Below the pieces are notes generated by a model that was not told the origin of the DNA, searched no databases, and was given only the letters and a program-made list of their open reading frames with translations. From assembly GCA_018673925.1 (NCBI GenBank), contig JABHBL010000057.1:164978-228977 (forward strand): 64,000 nt of DNA, written 5' to 3'. Below, piece by piece: positions 34,970 through 44,943 of this stretch. How positions within the stretch are numbered: the stretch's first letter is position 1; every line of letters begins with the position of its first letter. The position numbers and the translations under genes are program-made. This stretch comes from Fidelibacterota bacterium. Its GTDB lineage: Bacteria; Fidelibacterota; UBA8477; JABMPR01.

Positions 34970-37513
34970 ATGAAAAAATTAATCATCCCTATAACATTCA
35001 TTTTAATGATATCATTGGCCATCGGTGCCCAACCAGGTGTCTCCATTCATAAACTCAATAATGGCATGGATGTCCTGCTCATTGAGAATAAAGCACTACC
35101 CATGGTAGGTGTGAATGTGATTATCAAAACAGGCTCAGCTTATGAGACCTATGAAACCAGCGGGATGAGCCACATGCTGGAACACCTGCTTTTTAATGGT
35201 ACTACCACACGAACTCAACGTGAACTCTATGATGCAACAGATTTGATTGGTGGGTATAACAACGCCAATACTGGTGACTACTATACCAACTTCATGATGG
35301 TCATGCCTGAAGAACATAAAATCGCCGGTATGGAAATTCAGGCTGATATGTTGTTTAACTCTATTCTGCCTGAAGAAAAGTTTGAAAAAGAGAAGGGGAT
35401 TGTGCTTGAGGAAATCGCCCAGAGTCTTTCCAAACCAGCCACCCAGATGGAATACAACCTTTCAGCTGAATTGTACGAGGGACACTCGCTTTCTCTACCA
35501 ACCCTGGGAACCTATGCCACCATTGAGCACATGACCCGCGATGCAGTGAACCATTATTACACATCAACCTATCGTCCTAATAATATGATTCTCAGCGCTA
35601 TTGGAAATTTTGATTCAGCCACCATGCTGGATGATATCAAGCGCATTTATGGCGTTGCTGCTCCAGGATCAATTTTCAGACCCACTGATTCCATTTTGAA
35701 AACCGGCATGATTCAACCAGTAGCAACACCAATGTCTGAAACCAGTTGGTTGGATAGATATTATGGTGGCGAAGTACCAACTCTGCATCAAATCTATACA
35801 CTTGAAAATGAACAGCCTCAGGGGTTCCTGCAGTTGCTGGAGATGGCTCTCAAGGATCACCAATCCAGAATAGAAACAGAGTTGAAGGAAGCTTGGCCAG
35901 AATCTGTAGATGGTCTTTCCATGCAAATTCACACCAGCCCAATTGCCAATTATGTCGAGCTAAAGCTAAACCTGAAAAATGAAAACAATGCTCGAGCCAT
36001 CAGCAAACAGCTCAAAAAGGTCATCAATAAAACCAAATTTAAAATTGCCTCTACCACTCTGGCATCCATGGCCACAAAAGAGAAAACTGCTTTTCTGCAA
36101 AATGTGGAAAAACCCCACATGTTTGGAATTTATAATGCCTTTGATCTAGCTGTTTCAGGTATTGATGGGGTTTTGGATCTTTCAACAGCCAGCGACTTCA
36201 GTAAGGCTGCCACAGCCCTGAAATATTTTAGGTTAAACATGGAGCCCTCGGTCATTTTTCATCATGCCCAAAGCGCCGAATCAGCTGGAGCTTCAGGTGA
36301 AATCAAGACCAGCCTGGTTCAGTCTCCTGAAAAGGGCATGGGTCTCATTGTACGCCAGAATCCAGGCTCAGAATTGCTGGCCATTCACTATCTCTTTAAG
36401 TATAAATCAGCCCATGAGGTTGAGTTTGGCAAGGAAGCCGCAAAATACCTCCATGATTGTTTTGGACAGCGCATGAAGAGCACCGAGAAGCTGGCCCAGA
36501 GTCAAAAATTTGGCCTGAAGTTTACCGTTAATGACAACCCCTGGATTCCCATGGATAACATCTATCTCCATCCTGACTTTGGTTATATCCGGGTCGAAGG
36601 TCTGGCCAATGATCTTCCTGGAACCATTGCCTTTTTAAATACCGAGATGAATAGTTTTATCCCCACAGCTGAAGAATTCAAAATTGCCCAGGGAAAATTC
36701 TCACAATCCATGATGCATGGTGGCAAGGACAAGGCTAAAGATCTCTTCGATGCTCTGGTTGATTCCACCCTGTACGGGTCAACAGTTAAAGAAAATGATA
36801 AGGCTCTGACCTATGAAAGCCTGGTGAAATTTGCCAGGGTCTATTTCACTCCTGAAAATCGTCTGGTCAGCGTGGTATCACCAAAATCTGAAGAGATGGT
36901 CTCCAAGCTGTTGCTGGCAGGAGCTAAATCACCAGCTAAAACCTATCCCTTAACAGATAAATCCTATCTCAAGCTGGACACCCCTGTCTATGTGGATGTT
37001 CCTGGTGGCGGAGAACGCACGTACTTGTTTTGGGGTTTTGTAAAGAATATTGACCGTGGTGACGAAGCTGCTCTAAAAGCCCTGGGTTTAATTCTGTCTG
37101 ACAAAATTATCTTTGATGTTCGGGAAAAGCAGGGTTTGGCTTATCGTATGACAGCCACGTCAGCAGTACGCGACGACAAAGCTCTATTCTATATAAGCCT
37201 GGGTACTCGTCCTCAAAACGCTGAAGTTTTATTGCCCCAGTTTGAGTCTCTTATGAGTAGGCAAACTTTGGGTGAACTCAGTGAAGAAGATGTCCAGAAA
37301 ACCATCAATATGTATCTGGGTCGCATGATGTTCAGACGTCTATCCAGTATCAATCAAGCCTACTATCTTGGAACATCACTCTTCTTCGAAAACGAGATGA
37401 ATCATGATAAGGCATTTCTGGATGCCCTTAAGGCGGTAACCCTTGAAGATGTCAACCGGGTTGCCGACAAGTATCTATCAGCAGAAAACGCTATTTCTAT
37501 TGTAGTGAGGTAA
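34970..37513 (+). CDS. M16 family zinc peptidase, exported
   Basis: 847 residues with a signal peptide (ending SLAIGAQ) and two M16 halves. Inverted zinc motif H68-M-L-E-H72 in GMSHMLEHLLFNGT, the metal Glu region KGIVLEEIAQ, and the C-terminal half with FDVREKQGLAYRMTA, the R/Y pair used in substrate binding. It is followed after four bases by the M1 peptidase gene, making an exported peptidase pair. It is a different subfamily from the M16C enzyme at 13255. Confidence 0.92.
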   Translation: MKKLIIPITFILMISLAIGAQPGVSIHKLNNGMDVLLIENKALPMVGVNVIIKTGSAYETYETSGMSHMLEHLLFNGTTTRTQRELYDATDLIGGYNNANTGDYYTNFMMVMPEEHKIAGMEIQADMLFNSILPEEKFEKEKGIVLEEIAQSLSKPATQMEYNLSAELYEGHSLSLPTLGTYATIEHMTRDAVNHYYTSTYRPNNMILSAIGNFDSATMLDDIKRIYGVAAPGSIFRPTDSILKTGMIQPVATPMSETSWLDRYYGGEVPTLHQIYTLENEQPQGFLQLLEMALKDHQSRIETELKEAWPESVDGLSMQIHTSPIANYVELKLNLKNENNARAISKQLKKVINKTKFKIASTTLASMATKEKTAFLQNVEKPHMFGIYNAFDLAVSGIDGVLDLSTASDFSKAATALKYFRLNMEPSVIFHHAQSAESAGASGEIKTSLVQSPEKGMGLIVRQNPGSELLAIHYLFKYKSAHEVEFGKEAAKYLHDCFGQRMKSTEKLAQSQKFGLKFTVNDNPWIPMDNIYLHPDFGYIRVEGLANDLPGTIAFLNTEMNSFIPTAEEFKIAQGKFSQSMMHGGKDKAKDLFDALVDSTLYGSTVKENDKALTYESLVKFARVYFTPENRLVSVVSPKSEEMVSKLLLAGAKSPAKTYPLTDKSYLKLDTPVYVDVPGGGERTYLFWGFVKNIDRGDEAALKALGLILSDKIIFDVREKQGLAYRMTATSAVRDDKALFYISLGTRPQNAEVLLPQFESLMSRQTLGELSEEDVQKTINMYLGRMMFRRLSSINQAYYLGTSLFFENEMNHDKAFLDALKAVTLEDVNRVADKYLSAENAISIVVR

Positions 37514-37517
37514 GACC

Positions 37518-39632
37518 ATGAGACCCTTACAACGAGTCATTGCAATTGGCTTTTCAGCCATATTGTTGCTTTCCTGTCAGACTCAGGTGGTTAACGAGGT
37601 GGTCTTCAAATCCCACAAGTTGGATTTTAGCATAAATGTGGAAAACCATGACGCAATCTTCTCAGACTCTGGGCAAATCCAGGTCTTTGAAGGGGTAAAC
37701 CTGCTATATCTGGCACCTAATGCCCAGATAGCTAAATTGACTATTGGAGATAAATCACCCGATCTCATGTTGCTTGATTCAAACAGACTTTCAGGGCGGG
37801 ATGCTGAATTAACTGCTAAAATTATGGCATTAGACCCACCTGAAGCTGCATTATGGGTGCTTTTTGAGTATAATAGCTCTAAGGAAACAAGTTTTTCACT
37901 TGAATACACAGCGACCTTTGATGCCGATGTAACCGATGTAAAATTTTCAAACCAAAATGTGGGTCGGGAAGTCACGGGCACCATCCTGGAAAAGGGTGCT
38001 TATTTTAGCCCTGGCGCTTTCTATTATCCACGTGGTGAAGACGGTCTCATGAGTTTTGAAGTGACAGTAACCATTCCTTCCAACTGGGAATCCATTGCCG
38101 ATGGTAACAGTATTGCCAGTGTCAGTGCCGGCAATACGAAAATTCAAAGCTGGAAGAATCCTTATCAATCAGATGGTCTCATGTTTATGGCGGCTCCCTT
38201 TAGTGTCAAACACGCCAAAGCCGGAGATGTGGATATTTACTGTTACTTCTTTGAGGAAGACACCAGCCTTTTTGAAACCTATTTGCCAGCCACTGTTGAC
38301 TACATGAATATGTATTCTGAACTAATTGGTGAATATCCCTACAAGCGCTTTACTGTGGCAGAAAATTTCTTCCCCACAGGTTATGGAATGCCTGCCTGGA
38401 CCCTTTTGGGGCAACAGGTTATTCGCCTGCCGTTTATTGTCATGACATCCCTGGGACACGAAGTCCTGCACAACTGGTGGGGTAACAGCATTTATGTGGA
38501 TTATGAGAATGGTAACTGGTGTGAAGGTCTCACGGTTTATGGTGCAGATTACCGCTATAAGCTGAAACGAGGAGCCTCAAGTGCCCGGGACTATCGCAAA
38601 GATATTCTTAAACAGTACAAGAGTTATGTCACTAAAGAGAATGAATTTCCAGTGCGTGAATTCGAAGCACGTCACAATGCTGAGAGTCGCACCATTGGCT
38701 ACAATAAAACCATGATGATCTTTCATATGATTGAAGAGGTTATTGGAGAGGAAGCCTTTTTTCAGGCGTGGCGAGATGTCTTTGCCGAAAACAAGGGGCA
38801 ACAGGTCTCATGGGAGAAGTGGCTTGATGCCTATGAAAAGTCATCTGGAGAAGATCTGAGCTATATCATTCCCCAGTGGGTGGATCGGGTTGGAGCAGCC
38901 CAAATCAAGGTTGATCTCCTGGAGTCTGAGTTCGTGAACGAACAAACCAGAGTCAAATTTAAGGTCACCCAGATGGGTACCGATCTATATGAGCTACAAA
39001 TACCAGTCAATTTTATCGGTGTTGATGGTCAAGATGGTCAGGTTGGAATAACAGAATCTGAAGCAATTTTTGAATTTACCGTTGAGGGTAAGGCAACTGC
39101 CTTTGAATTGGATCCCGATTACAACCTGTTCCGTCATCTCTATCCCCAGGAAATTGAGGCTACAGTAGCTGCAGCCATGGGCGCAGCAGAAAAGCACTTC
39201 TGGTATTATGTGGATGGTGAACAAGACGCCTTCAAATCATTTGGCGATAACCTCACGGAGGGTGATGTCATCCTGGCTTCAGCAAATGATGCTGTGTCAG
39301 TAGGCCTGGAAGGCAACTATGCCATTTTTGCATTGAATCCTACCCAGCTGCCGCCAGAACTCTCAGAGATGATCCAAATGGATGAAACCAGCATTGTGGT
39401 GAACGGTGAAAGCTTTCCACGAGCGGGACATACCTTTGTCTTGAGTTCTGATGAAGAAGAGATTGCAGCCAAAATGCTGGTGGTGATTTCAGATGATATG
39501 GGGTCTCTACCTCGCATCGGTCAACTGGTTCCCCATTACGGAAAATATTCCTATCTGGTGTTTAAAGGTGCTCGCAATGCCGCCAAGGGTCAATGGCCAG
39601 CACTTACCAGCCCATTAAGGGTCGCGCTGTAA
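37518..39632 (+). CDS. M1 family metallopeptidase, lipoprotein
   Basis: 704 residues. Lipobox LLSC with Cys20, so membrane anchored. The gluzincin site is H314-E-V-L-H318 with E336 in NWCEGLTVYGADY; 17 residues separate them instead of the 18 in classical aminopeptidase N, a spacing I believe is seen in HNWWGN-type bacterial relatives. The exopeptidase GAMEN motif is replaced by GYGMPAWTLLG. The catalytic Tyr is probably in the TIGYNKTMMIF segment. It is co-transcribed with the M16 peptidase (four-base gap). Likely degrades peptides at the cell envelope. Confidence 0.9.
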   Translation: MRPLQRVIAIGFSAILLLSCQTQVVNEVVFKSHKLDFSINVENHDAIFSDSGQIQVFEGVNLLYLAPNAQIAKLTIGDKSPDLMLLDSNRLSGRDAELTAKIMALDPPEAALWVLFEYNSSKETSFSLEYTATFDADVTDVKFSNQNVGREVTGTILEKGAYFSPGAFYYPRGEDGLMSFEVTVTIPSNWESIADGNSIASVSAGNTKIQSWKNPYQSDGLMFMAAPFSVKHAKAGDVDIYCYFFEEDTSLFETYLPATVDYMNMYSELIGEYPYKRFTVAENFFPTGYGMPAWTLLGQQVIRLPFIVMTSLGHEVLHNWWGNSIYVDYENGNWCEGLTVYGADYRYKLKRGASSARDYRKDILKQYKSYVTKENEFPVREFEARHNAESRTIGYNKTMMIFHMIEEVIGEEAFFQAWRDVFAENKGQQVSWEKWLDAYEKSSGEDLSYIIPQWVDRVGAAQIKVDLLESEFVNEQTRVKFKVTQMGTDLYELQIPVNFIGVDGQDGQVGITESEAIFEFTVEGKATAFELDPDYNLFRHLYPQEIEATVAAAMGAAEKHFWYYVDGEQDAFKSFGDNLTEGDVILASANDAVSVGLEGNYAIFALNPTQLPPELSEMIQMDETSIVVNGESFPRAGHTFVLSSDEEEIAAKMLVVISDDMGSLPRIGQLVPHYGKYSYLVFKGARNAAKGQWPALTSPLRVAL

Positions 39633-39823
39633 GAGAGCAACCCTTTCTCTATAAGCCTTGAGGAATAGTCCCCAAAAGTGGGAATGCAAACGACGATTAT
39701 TCTTATGAGTTGCTGATTTGGACTTGTTATCCCCCGATAACCGGCTGAATTGATCGTTTTAATACCCCCAGAAGATGATATTTGCTATTAAAAACCTTTC
39801 TTTATGGCATCGGTTTTGCTAAT

Positions 39824-39850
39824 ATTCGACCCGTAGTTCGAATAATCGAA
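39824..39850. promoter_or_regulatory. Candidate TetR operator upstream of the regulator gene
   Basis: ATTCGA at 39824-39829 is followed by the palindrome TTCGA-ATAA-TCGAA at 39837-39850. Three TCGA-type half-sites within 27 bases, ending 17 bases before the ATG, fit an autoregulatory operator for the TetR protein encoded next. Confidence 0.5.
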
Positions 39851-39867
39851 TAAAAGGTTAAGGGATT

Positions 39868-40464
39868 ATGCCAAATACTGCCACATTGAATCGAAAATCA
39901 GCCGAAAGAGCAGCTCGACAAGAGCTCATTCTACAAGGTGCCCTGACTGTTTTTAAAGAAAAAGGTTTAGAGGGGGCGAAGATCGATGAGATCGCCCGCG
40001 TTTCCGGTTTTGGAAAAGCGACACTCTATTACTACTTCACCTCAAAGGAAGAAATATTCAGTGCCCTCCTCCTCCATGGATGGCTGAGTCTCTGGCGAGA
40101 ACTGGAAGAAATAGCAGTGGGTGGTGACAGCCCGCGTGCGACATTCATCTCCATGTTGAAAAAAATCGCAGAATTAGTGAATACTGACCGTCCCCTCTAT
40201 GAGTTCCTTTTTCAGGCACCCCAATCTTATACTCGCGAAGAAAATGAGCGCTCCGAATGGAAAGCTTATCAGAATCGTCTATATAAGGTATTAATGGAAC
40301 TTATTGAGCAGGGTATCCAGCTAGGAGAGTTTCCCCAAATGGAGCCCCGTCTGATTATGAAAGCCATGGGTGGTCTTTTTCATGGTCTGGTCTTTTTGGG
40401 TAAAGACCGTGACACAATTACAGAAAACGAAATAGAAGAAATGCTCGGCAACCTGCTTGGATAA
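39868..40464 (+). CDS. TetR/AcrR family transcriptional regulator
   Basis: 198 residues. The N-terminal helix-turn-helix is typical: ILQGALTVFKEKGLEGAKIDEIARVSGFGKATLYYYFTSKEE split over residues 20-60, with the Y-Y-Y-F ending. The C-terminal half is the variable ligand domain. Ribosome binding site AAGGG. It is 70 bases upstream of the envelope operon that starts at 40535, so it may control that operon as well as itself; the inducer is unknown. Confidence 0.92.
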   Translation: MPNTATLNRKSAERAARQELILQGALTVFKEKGLEGAKIDEIARVSGFGKATLYYYFTSKEEIFSALLLHGWLSLWRELEEIAVGGDSPRATFISMLKKIAELVNTDRPLYEFLFQAPQSYTREENERSEWKAYQNRLYKVLMELIEQGIQLGEFPQMEPRLIMKAMGGLFHGLVFLGKDRDTITENEIEEMLGNLLG

Positions 40465-40534
40465 CCAGGTCAGACCCGGAAGCAATTCTCTAAACATACA
40501 TTCAACAGAAACAACCAAGCGAGGAGATAAAGCA

Positions 40535-42247
40535 ATGCAAAGAAAAGCTACTATTTTTACTCTAATCCTATTGGCCATGACCTTCAGTCTGGCTTTTGGA
40601 CAAGCCTATGCAGAAGATTTTGAAGATGGTGATGTCAGTGAATGGGCACAGTACCGTGCCGACGAGGAAATGATTCAGGCTGTCGACATGACCAGCGCCC
40701 CAGCTGTTCTTGTTGGTGGTGGTGACAAAGTAGGATACATCCAGGATCTGGATTATTCATACTCAGGTGCTGCCATCCTCCTTGATGGAGAGGTAACCGA
40801 TGCCAATTACACCGTGGAAGCAGATGTCTATGTATATGAAAACGCTTCGACTTCAGCCTATACAGGCATCGTAGCTTATGCTGATTCATCCCACCAGGGA
40901 CCTCATTCCTATGGCTATTATGTAAAACTTGTGGCTGATTTTGATGGCGATAACCGCTTCCGTCTTTATAACAACCAGCTCAACTTTTCTACATTCCAGT
41001 ATAGTTTTCACAACGGTATTGATGCTTCTGGTGTGGACAAGACTGAAGGCTGGCATCACATGAAGGTTATTGTGAACACCAACGCAGATGACAACACGGT
41101 CTCCTACCAATGCTTCTATGATGAAATCGATCTGGGCACCTATGTTGATGATAGTGATCTGCACACCACCATGGGACAGCCTGGTCTCTATGCCTTCCAG
41201 CAGAATGGTGTAGATGGATTAGCTGGATACTTTGATAACTTTACGGTTGAACCTAATGGTGGTGCGTCCGAACTCGACCATGCCGAGGATTTTGAAGATA
41301 GTGATGTCAGTGAGTGGGCTCAGTACCGTGTTGATGAGGAAATGATTCAGGCTGTCGATATGACCAGCGCACCAGCTGTTCTTATTGGTGGTGGTGATAA
41401 AGTTGGATATATCCAGGATCTGGATTATTCATACTCAGGTGCTGCCATACTTCTCACCGGTGAAACCATGTTTGCAGACTACACAGTAGAAGCAGATGTC
41501 TATGTATATGAAAACGCTTCGACTTCAGCCTATACAGGCATCGTAGCTTATGCTGACTCATCCCACCAGGGACCTCACTCATATGGTTATTATGTGAAAC
41601 TTGTGGCTGATTTTGATGGCGATAACCGCTTCCGTCTATATAACAACCAGCTCAACTTTTCTACATTCCAGTACAGTTTCCATAACGGTATTGATGCTTC
41701 TGGTGTAGACAAGACTGAAGGTTGGCACCACATGAAGGTTGTTGTCAGCACGAACCCAGCAGACAGCACCGTTTCCTATCAGTGTTTCTATGATGAAATC
41801 GACCTGGGTACCTATGTTGACGATAGTGATATGCACACCTATATGGGACAACCTGGTCTCTATGCCTTCCAGCAGAATGGTGTAGATGGATTGGCTGGAT
41901 ATTTTGATAATTATAGCGTCGTGGCAAATGGAACCACCTCTATAGACAACAAGCTCCAGAGCCGTCCCGTGACCATGACCATGCACCAGAATTTTCCCAA
42001 TCCCTTTAATCCCTCAACGTCAATTTCTTTTGAGATGCATGAAGCGGGACAAGCCTCACTAATGATCTATAACATCAAAGGTGAGACTATTACCACATTA
42101 GCCCAGGGAACTATTCAACCTGGTAGCTATCAGGTGACCTGGGATGGTAGAGACAGCCAGGGTCAAATTGTTGCAACGGGAAATTACATTGCTGTGCTCA
42201 GCAAGGGTAATGAACAGGTCAGCCGCAACATGCTCATGCTCAAATAA
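40535..42247 (+). CDS. T9SS-exported protein with two tandem lectin-like domains
   Basis: 570 residues from the ATG at 40535 (GAGGAG 8 bases upstream; an earlier frame start at 40457 overlaps the TetR gene and spoils the signal peptide). Signal peptide ends LAFGQ. Two nearly identical domains of 224 residues follow (each opening A-E-D-F-E-D-x-D-V-S-E-W and closing G-Y-F-D-N), with the beta-sandwich look of concanavalin A/LamG-like carbohydrate-binding domains. The C-terminus is a T9SS type A sorting domain (NFPNPFNPSTSISFEM, then YNIKGE, ending RNMLMLK). Likely exported to the surface to bind glycans; target unknown. Confidence 0.85.
   Translation: MQRKATIFTLILLAMTFSLAFGQAYAEDFEDGDVSEWAQYRADEEMIQAVDMTSAPAVLVGGGDKVGYIQDLDYSYSGAAILLDGEVTDANYTVEADVYVYENASTSAYTGIVAYADSSHQGPHSYGYYVKLVADFDGDNRFRLYNNQLNFSTFQYSFHNGIDASGVDKTEGWHHMKVIVNTNADDNTVSYQCFYDEIDLGTYVDDSDLHTTMGQPGLYAFQQNGVDGLAGYFDNFTVEPNGGASELDHAEDFEDSDVSEWAQYRVDEEMIQAVDMTSAPAVLIGGGDKVGYIQDLDYSYSGAAILLTGETMFADYTVEADVYVYENASTSAYTGIVAYADSSHQGPHSYGYYVKLVADFDGDNRFRLYNNQLNFSTFQYSFHNGIDASGVDKTEGWHHMKVVVSTNPADSTVSYQCFYDEIDLGTYVDDSDMHTYMGQPGLYAFQQNGVDGLAGYFDNYSVVANGTTSIDNKLQSRPVTMTMHQNFPNPFNPSTSISFEMHEAGQASLMIYNIKGETITTLAQGTIQPGSYQVTWDGRDSQGQIVATGNYIAVLSKGNEQVSRNMLMLK
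40613..41934 (+). repeat. Direct repeat, two units of 672 bases inside the lectin-like gene
   Basis: Units begin at 40613 and 41285. Long stretches are identical or nearly so (for example around 40830-40910 and 41500-41580), including silent sites, which points to a recent duplication or gene conversion. Confidence 0.85.
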
Positions 42248-42258
42248 TTCAAAACATA

Positions 42259-42286
42259 ACAGGCCGCCTCACCCGAGGCGGCCTGT
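42259..42286 (+). other. Strong intercistronic hairpin
   Basis: Perfect 12-pair stem ACAGGCCGCCTC / GAGGCGGCCTGT with loop ACCC, between the lectin-like gene and the TonB receptor gene. No T-run follows and it ends only 11 bases before the receptor ATG, which has no visible ribosome binding site. Likely sets relative expression by partial termination, 3' protection or limited ribosome entry. Confidence 0.7.
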
Positions 42287-42297
42287 ACTATAAGACT

Positions 42298-44943
42298 ATG
42301 AAACTACTCTCACGATCACTTCACTCCCTGCTGGTTTTTCTGTTTCTGCAACAGTTCATCTTTGCTGGGGTTGGCGGAAAAATATCCGGAACGGTAACCT
42401 CTGAAGACCAGGGTGTTTTGGTTGGTGTGAATGTGGTTATTGACGGGACCCACATGGGCACTGCAACCGATGAAAAGGGTGAGTTCTTTATTTTGAATGT
42501 GCCCCCTGGAACCTATTCCGTCAAATTTATGATGATCGGTTATAAAATTGCTGTTCATCAGGATGTCCAGGTTGTCTCGGACTTCACTACCAAAGTGAAT
42601 GCAGCGCTGGAACTTTCCACGCTGGACGCCAGGGAAGAAGTCTATGTCGTTGCCACAAGACCCCTGATTCAACGCGATGCAACTGCAACCATTCGCGTGA
42701 TTGGTGCTGATGACATCATCTCCATGCCTGTGGACAATATCAACGATATTCTTGCTACCCAGGCTGGTTTTACCACAGATGAAAGTGGTGATATACATGT
42801 TCGCGGTGGACGTACCAAAGAAATATTATACATGATAGATGGTGTTATTGTCAGGGATCCCATGGAAGGTGATTTCAGTGGGACCGTCAATCAAAATGCC
42901 ATCCAGGAAATGACCGTCATCAGTGGAACCTTTAATGCTGAATATGGTCAGGCTATGTCCTCTGTTGTGAATATTGTCACCAAAGAAGGTGGCGATGAAT
43001 TTCATGGTCGAATTGAATACACTTCAGATCAGATGAACGCCTACAAATATCATAAATCTGGTGCTTTTGAGTATCTGGACACCAGCTATGCTGATGAAGA
43101 TACCGCCTTCAGGTATGTTGATTTGCGGGATGGTCTGTTCGATTACTATAGCAAGGCCCCTGATGGATTTTATCCCAAAGCTTTGATTCCCTTGCTGGGA
43201 ATGCCCATGAGCGGACAACTCAGTATCAGCATGGGTGGTCCCTTACCTGGAAAAACCAGCTACTATCTATCCGGTTTATTTACGTCTGAGGAAAGCCCCC
43301 TGCCACATGGTGGCGAAATGAGCCAGGATATTCAGCTACGTCTTAGCCACAACCTGACGAAACAGATCAAACTTGGAGCACATCTCAACAGCTCAAGTCG
43401 GCTGTATCAGAACTACTCTCATCGCTGGAAATATCTCCCTGAGAGCAACACCCATACCTACAAGGGGAATGATAGAATCTCGCTCAATCTGACCCACACC
43501 CTTTCTGAAGCCTGGTTCTACAATGTCCATTTGTCCAGCCAGACCGTAGGAACAAAAATTGGTGTCGCCAATCTGAGCCCCCAGGAATATGAGCGTCCCC
43601 TCACTGATGCATCAGTCTACTTTTATGCCTCGGGGAACAGAGGTGACTACACAGACAATCTGAGCCAAACAAAGAGTTTGAACATTAACTCAACCTACGC
43701 CACTGGTGACCATCTCCTTAAAAGTGGATTTAACTATTCCGCCCATAATTTGGAAATATTTACAGAAGAAGAACCCTGGCTCGGTGGTACAAATTTTAAG
43801 GATGACACCACCTATACACCCTCGGAAATGTCCTTCTATCTCCAGGATAAAATCGAGTTTGATTATCTCATATTCAACCTGGGTTTACGTTATGATCGCA
43901 TCGACCCAAGGATTGGTATGTGGGAAGATATAACCCGGTTTGCCCTTTGGGATTCCAGTCAGCAAAATTGGATTTCCGCTCCTGTTATTAATGCACCAGT
44001 CGAGAGCAAATGGAGCCCTCGAATAGGCCTGGCTTACCCCGTGACAGAAAATACGGTTTACCATTTTTCATATGGTCACTTTTTCCAGAGTCCGGACTTT
44101 AAGGCTATGACCTATAATGCGGATAAGGATATCTCCGCAGCCCTACCCCTGGTAGGAAATGCAGGAGTCAAACCACAGAAAACTGTGGCCTTTGAAGTGG
44201 GAGTGAAGCAAGCTCTTTCACCCGTGTCAAAACTCACTATCACCGTCTGGTCAAAAGATATAAGAGACCTCCTATCCACACAATCCTACCGCATTATATC
44301 CATACCGGTTGTGGTTTACACCAACTCAGATTATGCCAGCGTAAAGGGTGTCGATCTTAGTCTGGATCGACAGCTCAGCGAAAGTTTCAGTGCCAACATG
44401 AGCTATACTGTTTCAATGGCGCGCGGCAATAATTCCACACCCATTGCTGGCTATTTTTCAGCTTATGAAAATGAAGAAATCCCACATAAAGAATATTATC
44501 TGGATTTTGACCAGCGTCATGATCTATCTCTGAACCTGGCATATAAGGGGGGACCAAAGAGTGGTGGTATGTTTATGGGGATGCGACCCCTGGCAAACAC
44601 CAATGCCAACCTGCTTTTGAATGTGGCCAGTGGTTTACCCTATACACCCTATGTTGATCCTACCATACAGGTTGAAGTCAACTCAGCCCGCAAACCGTGG
44701 ATTTACAGTTTGGACTTGCGTTTAAGGCGACAGATCAATGTGGGCAACCTGAAACCAGCTCTCTTTTTAGAAGTCATGAACCTAAGCAATCATGAAAATG
44801 TATTGTCCGTTAATAGCCGTACAGGTAAACCCTTTGATCAGGGTAGCTCTGGTCTGGTAGGCGGCGGTGATGATAGTAATTTGAATCCAGCAAAACTGGG
44901 TCGTGGTCGATCCATAAAAGCCGGTTTTAGCGTGGGGTGGTAA
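42298..44943 (+). CDS. TonB-dependent receptor with carboxypeptidase-like regulatory domain
   Basis: 881 residues. Signal peptide (ending FIFAG), then a carboxypeptidase-regulatory-like domain (about 27-110, GKISGTVTSEDQGVLVGVNVVIDG), a plug domain (about 115-225, VRGGRTKEILYMIDGVIVRDP, QAMSSVVNIVTKEG) and a long beta barrel ending GFSVGW with a terminal aromatic. No TonB box was identified with confidence. Genes before and after encode T9SS-exported proteins and a PorV-like protein, so this barrel may import or anchor what they bind. It overlaps the next gene by one base (TAATG). Confidence 0.9.
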   Translation: MKLLSRSLHSLLVFLFLQQFIFAGVGGKISGTVTSEDQGVLVGVNVVIDGTHMGTATDEKGEFFILNVPPGTYSVKFMMIGYKIAVHQDVQVVSDFTTKVNAALELSTLDAREEVYVVATRPLIQRDATATIRVIGADDIISMPVDNINDILATQAGFTTDESGDIHVRGGRTKEILYMIDGVIVRDPMEGDFSGTVNQNAIQEMTVISGTFNAEYGQAMSSVVNIVTKEGGDEFHGRIEYTSDQMNAYKYHKSGAFEYLDTSYADEDTAFRYVDLRDGLFDYYSKAPDGFYPKALIPLLGMPMSGQLSISMGGPLPGKTSYYLSGLFTSEESPLPHGGEMSQDIQLRLSHNLTKQIKLGAHLNSSSRLYQNYSHRWKYLPESNTHTYKGNDRISLNLTHTLSEAWFYNVHLSSQTVGTKIGVANLSPQEYERPLTDASVYFYASGNRGDYTDNLSQTKSLNINSTYATGDHLLKSGFNYSAHNLEIFTEEEPWLGGTNFKDDTTYTPSEMSFYLQDKIEFDYLIFNLGLRYDRIDPRIGMWEDITRFALWDSSQQNWISAPVINAPVESKWSPRIGLAYPVTENTVYHFSYGHFFQSPDFKAMTYNADKDISAALPLVGNAGVKPQKTVAFEVGVKQALSPVSKLTITVWSKDIRDLLSTQSYRIISIPVVVYTNSDYASVKGVDLSLDRQLSESFSANMSYTVSMARGNNSTPIAGYFSAYENEEIPHKEYYLDFDQRHDLSLNLAYKGGPKSGGMFMGMRPLANTNANLLLNVASGLPYTPYVDPTIQVEVNSARKPWIYSLDLRLRRQINVGNLKPALFLEVMNLSNHENVLSVNSRTGKPFDQGSSGLVGGGDDSNLNPAKLGRGRSIKAGFSVGW

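Noticed and set aside
40457..40534. Extended N-terminus of the lectin-like protein overlapping the TetR gene
   Set aside because: It would place 26 hydrophilic residues before the signal peptide; ATG 40535 has GAGGAG and begins the signal peptide directly.
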